Positions 15,257-18,801 of a stretch of 18,801 nucleotides of DNA are shown in pieces. Origin of the DNA: Candidatus Thorarchaeota archaeon (GTDB lineage Archaea; Asgardarchaeota; Thorarchaeia; Thorarchaeales; Thorarchaeaceae); NCBI GenBank assembly GCA_016840965.1, contig JAEORI010000050.1, positions 1 through 18,801 of the forward strand, in the 5' to 3' direction. How positions within the stretch are numbered: the stretch's first letter is position 1; each line of letters begins with the position of its first letter. The notes beneath the pieces are model-generated. The model did no database searches. It was not told the origin of the DNA and worked only from the letters and a program-made list of their open reading frames with translations. The position numbers and the translations under genes are program-made.

Positions 15257-17056
15257 CTATTTCCCTGTTGTTATAGGGATGTCAAGTTTCTTCAGTGTTT
15301 CTTTAGTGGGACGACCTTCTTTATCCCAGCCACGAAGTCTATAGTATTCTGTCAACATTACATCTAGGTGCACAATTCGTTTTCTTGAACCTCCTTCTGG
15401 AAGAGGTGTGAAAAACCTTGGAGGAAGGGTATCATCTCTCATTGTGAAGCCCTCGCGGAGATTGAACAGGCGCTCCAAGTTATAGATTCGTTCACCCAGA
15501 CGAAGTAAATCACGACCACTTAGCTCTATTCCAGTCCCAGCTGAAATCATCTCTGCATAGTCATCAACAGTCCATGCAAAGTTTGTGAACCTACAGACAA
15601 CCATGCAGTCCATGGCAGCAGACAAGTCTTGATAGAGCTTGACGAGATCAGCCTTTCCATCAGGTCTATCACGATCGACAAGTACAGGAGAGCCTAGTAC
15701 CTCAGGACCAATCAAATATGACCGTAGATGACAACCGCCGCGGTTTGATGTGGCATAACCAAGGGCATGTCCTTGAGCACCGCGGGGGTCATATGCTGGA
15801 AGTTCAAGACCTTTAACTTGCATTGCAAGCTCAGGTGCACCATACCTTATCGTGAGCCTCTTAGAACCCTCACTTATCTCTGCCCCAAGACCTCGCATAT
15901 TGGCAATATCATCAATAACATCGAGTACACCAGTTGTATCACCGAATCTCAGAGGCGCATCGAGCTTCCCTTTTTCGACGAGTTCCATTGCAGCTCCAAT
16001 AGTTGACCCAGTGGATATGGTATCTAGACCTAAACGGTTACATCGATCATTGGCAATAGCAATCCATTCAAGATCATTTATTCCACATTGAGGTCCAAGA
16101 GCCCAGAGTGACTCATACTCAGGTCCTCCAACTTTGTTGCCGTGAATAAGACTTACGCGGCCACATCCAATGGGACAACCATGACAGTGATACGTTCCAG
16201 CTGAGAATCTCTCAAGGAGTTTTTCACCAGACACACCCTCGGCATCATTGAACGTACCTTCTTGGAAATTATGAGTGGGAAGCATTCCTAGTTCATTTGC
16301 CACACTTACAAGCACAGGTGTACCATATACAGGAAGTGATTTGTCGGTCACAGCATTCTTCTTGATAAGTCTACGAGCCCGTTCTACTGCAGCTTTGAGT
16401 CGCTCAGAATCATGAACTCCAGCTTCGCCAGTACCTTTTGCTACGACCGCTTTGAGATTCTTCGAGCCCATAACAGCTCCAACCCCTCCGCGGCCAGCTG
16501 CACGATGTTTGTCAGTAATGATAGCAGCCATCAAGCCAAGGTTCTCTCCAGCTGGACCAATGCAAGCGACTTGAGCCTTGGGATCAGTTTCAGACAGAAG
16601 TTCATCAGTTGTGGTATAGGTGTCCTTGCCCCAGAGCCTAGAAGCATCCCTGATTTCAACTTCATTGTCATTAATCCAGAGATATACAGGAGCCTCTGCT
16701 TTTCCATGAAAGACTACTGCAGCGAGGCCCGCACGTCTTAGCTGTGCTCCAAAATAGCCTCCAGCATGAGAGTCAAATATTGTACCAGTGGTTGGAGACT
16801 TTGTGACCACCACAAATCGTCCTGCGGTTGGAACACTTGTTCCTGTCGAAGGACCCACAGCAAACACAAGTAGATTATCCGGAGAGAGTGCATCTGTTTT
16901 TGGAGCAAGATTATCGTATAGTAGTTTTACTCCAAGTCCTCTACCTCCGAGGTATTGTCTAAAGAGATCAGGAGGGATAGGTTCTCTGCGAGTGCTTTTA
17001 TCGTTCAGAAATACATGGAGAATCGGGGCATCTGAATAGAGTAGGGATTTTGACAA
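15257..17056 (-). CDS. aor: Tungsten/molybdopterin aldehyde:ferredoxin oxidoreductase (AOR family)
   Basis: This 599-residue enzyme oxidises aldehydes to carboxylic acids and passes electrons to ferredoxin in the cytoplasm. It has the N-terminal pterin-binding segments GPSTG, TAGRF, FDSHAGGYFG and AAGRGGVGAVMGSKNLKAV. The [4Fe-4S] ligands are C291, C294 and C298 (CHGCPIGC) with a distal C488 in MVVCRF. The C-terminal pterin domain and length are normal for AOR. Substrate cannot be told from sequence; AOR, FOR and GAPOR branches look alike at this level, but the length fits AOR. Its TTG start is five bases after GGAGGTG, which overlaps the DeoC stop codon, so translation is coupled to DeoC. 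Acetaldehyde from DeoC is a natural substrate candidate. Confidence 0.93.
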   Translation of the reverse strand: MSKSLLYSDAPILHVFLNDKSTRREPIPPDLFRQYLGGRGLGVKLLYDNLAPKTDALSPDNLLVFAVGPSTGTSVPTAGRFVVVTKSPTTGTIFDSHAGGYFGAQLRRAGLAAVVFHGKAEAPVYLWINDNEVEIRDASRLWGKDTYTTTDELLSETDPKAQVACIGPAGENLGLMAAIITDKHRAAGRGGVGAVMGSKNLKAVVAKGTGEAGVHDSERLKAAVERARRLIKKNAVTDKSLPVYGTPVLVSVANELGMLPTHNFQEGTFNDAEGVSGEKLLERFSAGTYHCHGCPIGCGRVSLIHGNKVGGPEYESLWALGPQCGINDLEWIAIANDRCNRLGLDTISTGSTIGAAMELVEKGKLDAPLRFGDTTGVLDVIDDIANMRGLGAEISEGSKRLTIRYGAPELAMQVKGLELPAYDPRGAQGHALGYATSNRGGCHLRSYLIGPEVLGSPVLVDRDRPDGKADLVKLYQDLSAAMDCMVVCRFTNFAWTVDDYAEMISAGTGIELSGRDLLRLGERIYNLERLFNLREGFTMRDDTLPPRFFTPLPEGGSRKRIVHLDVMLTEYYRLRGWDKEGRPTKETLKKLDIPITTGK

Positions 17057-17061
17057 TTTTG

Positions 17062-17068
17062 CACCTCC
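17062..17068 (-). promoter_or_regulatory. Shine-Dalgarno GGAGGTG overlapping the DeoC stop, for AOR
   Basis: On the minus strand TAG-GAGGTG-CAAAA-TTG places a near-perfect Shine-Dalgarno five bases before the TTG of AOR, with the G of the DeoC TAG stop as its first base. This fixes the TTG start and implies translational coupling. Confidence 0.75.
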
Positions 17069-17889
17069 TAATCGGTGAAGACATTATGTTCCTTATCAGG
17101 GCAGGTGAGGCATCGCTCTTTGTACCACTTGTAGACTTCCTTAGGCTGATTCGCCATGTTGGCTTGCCGACTTGGACATGTCCAACATGGTTTGTCTGGT
17201 GCCATCCATGAGTCACTATACTGTGCCCATCGAAAGTCTTCCACTATAGCAACGCCTGCACTGGTTCCAATACGGTCTGCACCAGCATCAATAACACGAA
17301 TTGCATCTTTGAAGGTCCGGATACCACCTGCTGCTTTAACACCCATTGAGGGACCAACTGTTTCACGCATCAGTCTGACATCATGAGGAGTGGCCCCCAT
17401 TGGACCAAATCCAGTTGATGTCTTGACGAAATCAGCCCCAGCTTCTTTGCATATCATGCAGGCTTTTCGCTTCTGGTCATCTATGAGAAAGCCGGTTTCT
17501 AAAATTACCTTGACATGAGCATCTCCAGAGGCATCAACAACAGCTTCAATGTCGCGCTTAACAAGGTCATAGTTATCGTCCCGTAGTGCGCCAATATTCA
17601 TGACCATGTCCACCTCTTGAGCTCCCGCAGCAACAACATTAGCTGCTTCATACGCTTTTACTTCAGGAGTTGTGGCTCCAAGAGGGAATCCTACTACGAC
17701 GCAAACTTTCACAGAGGTGCCTGTCAAAAGTTCTGCAGCGTATGCAGTATGGACCGGATTTATGCAGACAGCTGCAAAATTGTAGATCATTGCCTCATCG
17801 CACAGTTGCTTAATTTTTGCGCTTGTTGTTTCCGGTTTGAGAACCGTGTGATCAATCATCTTGGCTAGTTTTTCCACAGTGAGATCCAT
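17068..17889 (-). CDS. deoC: Deoxyribose-phosphate aldolase (DeoC) with four-cysteine C-terminal tail
   Basis: This class I aldolase reversibly splits 2-deoxyribose-5-phosphate into acetaldehyde and glyceraldehyde-3-phosphate. The TIM barrel covers residues 1 to about 218: D13-H14-T15 near the start, VGFPLG at 66-71, D94, the Schiff-base lysine K156 in VKTSTGFG and K185 in VKAAGGIR. After GTSAG, where most family members end, there is a tail of about 55 residues with CWTCP (C235, C238) and CLTCP (C260, C263), which could bind zinc or iron. GGAGG lies seven bases before the ATG. The AOR gene starts 11 bases after its stop. The tail is not one I know for DeoC and may contact AOR; that is inference. 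Confidence 0.93.
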   Translation of the reverse strand: MDLTVEKLAKMIDHTVLKPETTSAKIKQLCDEAMIYNFAAVCINPVHTAYAAELLTGTSVKVCVVVGFPLGATTPEVKAYEAANVVAAGAQEVDMVMNIGALRDDNYDLVKRDIEAVVDASGDAHVKVILETGFLIDDQKRKACMICKEAGADFVKTSTGFGPMGATPHDVRLMRETVGPSMGVKAAGGIRTFKDAIRVIDAGADRIGTSAGVAIVEDFRWAQYSDSWMAPDKPCWTCPSRQANMANQPKEVYKWYKERCLTCPDKEHNVFTD

Positions 17890-17959
17890 GGAGATGCCTC
17901 CAGATGTGGAAAATCTGCACTCACCACAATAAACCCTTCGACTATATCAAAAGTGGCTT

Positions 17960-18301
17960 CTATCTTGTACCCAGATATGACTTGATGTCATCGAGGACTT
18001 CCTTTTGAAGGCGGATAACATCATGGACTTCAATTTCCTCAGCGTCCTTCACCACTGAGTTTAGTTGGACCACAGTTCCAACTGCGTCCACTTTCGAGAA
18101 ATCAACAGGGAATTCTACTTCGGCGCCCTTTACAATAAGCTCTGAGCGTGTTGGGTTGAGGGCAATTCTAATGCTTCGTACAATACCAATTCTTCTGGCT
18201 CTATTGTCTAGGACTTCCTTTCCCAATAGTCTTCCTGGCATGCTAAGCTCGTACAGCTCTGCTTCGACGCTGGGCATGGGTTCCTTAGTCGTTGTGGTCA
18301 T
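17960..18301 (-). CDS. PRC-barrel domain protein
   Basis: From the ATG at 18299-18301 the 113-residue protein has a Thr/Pro-rich acidic start, then MPGRLLGKEVLDNRARRIGIV, which is the entry to a PRC beta-barrel. Further strands follow (SELIVKG and EFPVDFSKVDAVGTVVQL), then an acidic C-terminal helix. PRC barrels occur in archaeal small proteins of uncertain function and in RNA-processing RimM. The start is chosen because homologues start near the barrel and a GGAG lies ten bases upstream; longer frames to 18382 cross the promoter region. It lies 70 bases upstream of DeoC and is divergent from Hef. No function can be given beyond the fold. Confidence 0.75.
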   Translation of the reverse strand: MTTTTKEPMPSVEAELYELSMPGRLLGKEVLDNRARRIGIVRSIRIALNPTRSELIVKGAEVEFPVDFSKVDAVGTVVQLNSVVKDAEEIEVHDVIRLQKEVLDDIKSYLGTR

Positions 18302-18350
18302 TTCAACTTGGCTCCTTGCTCTACTTCTATTGTTTGTAGGAGGCTTTTTA

Positions 18351-18368
18351 CAGTGAGTATTATCACTG
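18351..18368. promoter_or_regulatory. Inverted repeat in the divergent PRC-barrel/Hef promoter
   Basis: CAGTGA (18351-18356) and TCACTG (18363-18368) are perfect 6-bp arms around GTATTA, 49 bases from the PRC-barrel ATG and 36 bases before the chosen Hef start. A candidate operator serving both genes. Confidence 0.4.
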
Positions 18369-18404
18369 ATAGATAGAAACAAGCTAATATGCGAGGCTTT
18401 GGAG

Positions 18405-18801
18405 TTGGAAAAAACCGAGTCCTACGTAAATGAACCGATGATACGTCAGAACAGCATTGAGTATCGAGCGTATCAAGTCAACCTCGCGGAGATTGCTGCT
18501 AGAGAAAGCACAATGATTGTTCTCAGTACAGGACTCGGCAAGACAGTCATTGCAGCTCTTGTTGCAGCAAAGCGGTTAGTGCAGTATCCAAATTCCAAGG
18601 TCCTTTTCTTAGCTCCATCCAGACCGCTAGTGGATCAGCAAGCCCGCTATTTGAGAAGAGCCCTTGACATAGACGAAACATTGGTTGTATGTTTGACTGG
18701 ACATGATGCTCCAGATCAAAGGAGAAACGATTGGAAAGGAGCCCGGGTGATTGTAATGACCCCTCAGGCTTTGCAGAATGACCTTGTCCAGAGAAGCTAT
18801 A
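18405..18801 (+). CDS. hef: Hef-family helicase (FANCM/Mph1-like), N-terminal 132 residues (3' end outside window)
   Basis: The visible part is the start of an SF2 helicase. It has IEYRAYQVNLAE (the Q-type motif that in Hef and FANCM precedes the ATPase), Walker A STGLGKT at residues 41-47, motif Ia APSRPLV at 70-76 and TPQALQNDL at 119-127. This order matches archaeal Hef, which remodels stalled replication forks and in euryarchaea carries a C-terminal XPF-type nuclease. The nuclease domain cannot be seen. The start is uncertain. I chose the TTG at 18405 because GAGG lies eight bases upstream; an ATG at 18438 is also in frame but has no Shine-Dalgarno. It is divergent from the PRC-barrel gene. 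Confidence 0.86.
   Translation, partial: MEKTESYVNEPMIRQNSIEYRAYQVNLAEIAARESTMIVLSTGLGKTVIAALVAAKRLVQYPNSKVLFLAPSRPLVDQQARYLRRALDIDETLVVCLTGHDAPDQRRNDWKGARVIVMTPQALQNDLVQRSY

Noticed and set aside
1..18801. CRISPR arrays, transposases, integrases, tRNA and rRNA genes
   Set aside because: No spaced direct repeats, transposase motifs, cloverleaf-like segments or rRNA-like stretches were seen; all long gaps are under about 260 bases.

Overview
This window is archaeal chromosomal DNA. The reasons are archaeal-type information-processing genes (Topo VI subunit B, aIF1A, aIF2-beta, NMD3, RIO1, FEN1, aEF1-beta, CDC48 and a Hef-type helicase), Shine-Dalgarno sequences combined with TATA-like promoters, and genes found essentially only in archaea, such as the DUF424 family and a RibL-like FAD synthase. 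The moderate GC content, the RPA32-like protein, an aldehyde:ferredoxin oxidoreductase, a secreted protein with a cytoplasmic zinc-ribbon tail, and a Topo VI-B G2 box resembling the plant form suggest an Asgard archaeon, perhaps Thorarchaeia. That placement is inference. No mobile element, CRISPR array, tRNA or rRNA was seen, and no gene-free gap exceeds about 260 bases.

Positions 1-7997 are a minus-strand block for replication, translation and ribosome assembly. Read in the direction of transcription it holds FEN1, an RPA32-like OB-fold/winged-helix protein, aIF2-beta, a membrane protein with a zinc-ribbon tail, a small zinc protein, DUF424, NMD3, aIF1A, RIO1 kinase, a two-KH Pno1/Dim2-like protein, and Topo VI subunit B (cut by the window edge). 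Two of its intergenic gaps share a 24-bp box followed by inverted repeats.

Positions 8157-11790 are plus-strand. A divergent promoter region separates FEN1 from a tiny four-CxxC zinc protein followed by aEF1-beta. After a 209-base gap with two perfect palindromes comes a likely operon of CDC48, a winged-helix-like small protein and a RibL-like nucleotidyltransferase.

Positions 11795-18301 are minus-strand and more metabolic. In transcription order they hold a PRC-barrel protein, deoxyribose-phosphate aldolase with an unusual four-cysteine tail, aldehyde:ferredoxin oxidoreductase translationally coupled to it, a zinc-ribbon/PUA/PAPS-reductase/ferredoxin fusion, and a polytopic GT-C-like membrane protein. 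DeoC makes acetaldehyde and glyceraldehyde-3-phosphate, and AOR can oxidise aldehydes while reducing ferredoxin, so the pair reads as a deoxyribose salvage module. A Hef-family helicase starts divergently at the right edge and is cut off.

Start codons are notable. Several genes use TTG, some with good Shine-Dalgarno placement, and two cysteine-rich proteins would need CTG or another non-standard start, or a corrected frameshift, to keep their first metal-binding cysteines.
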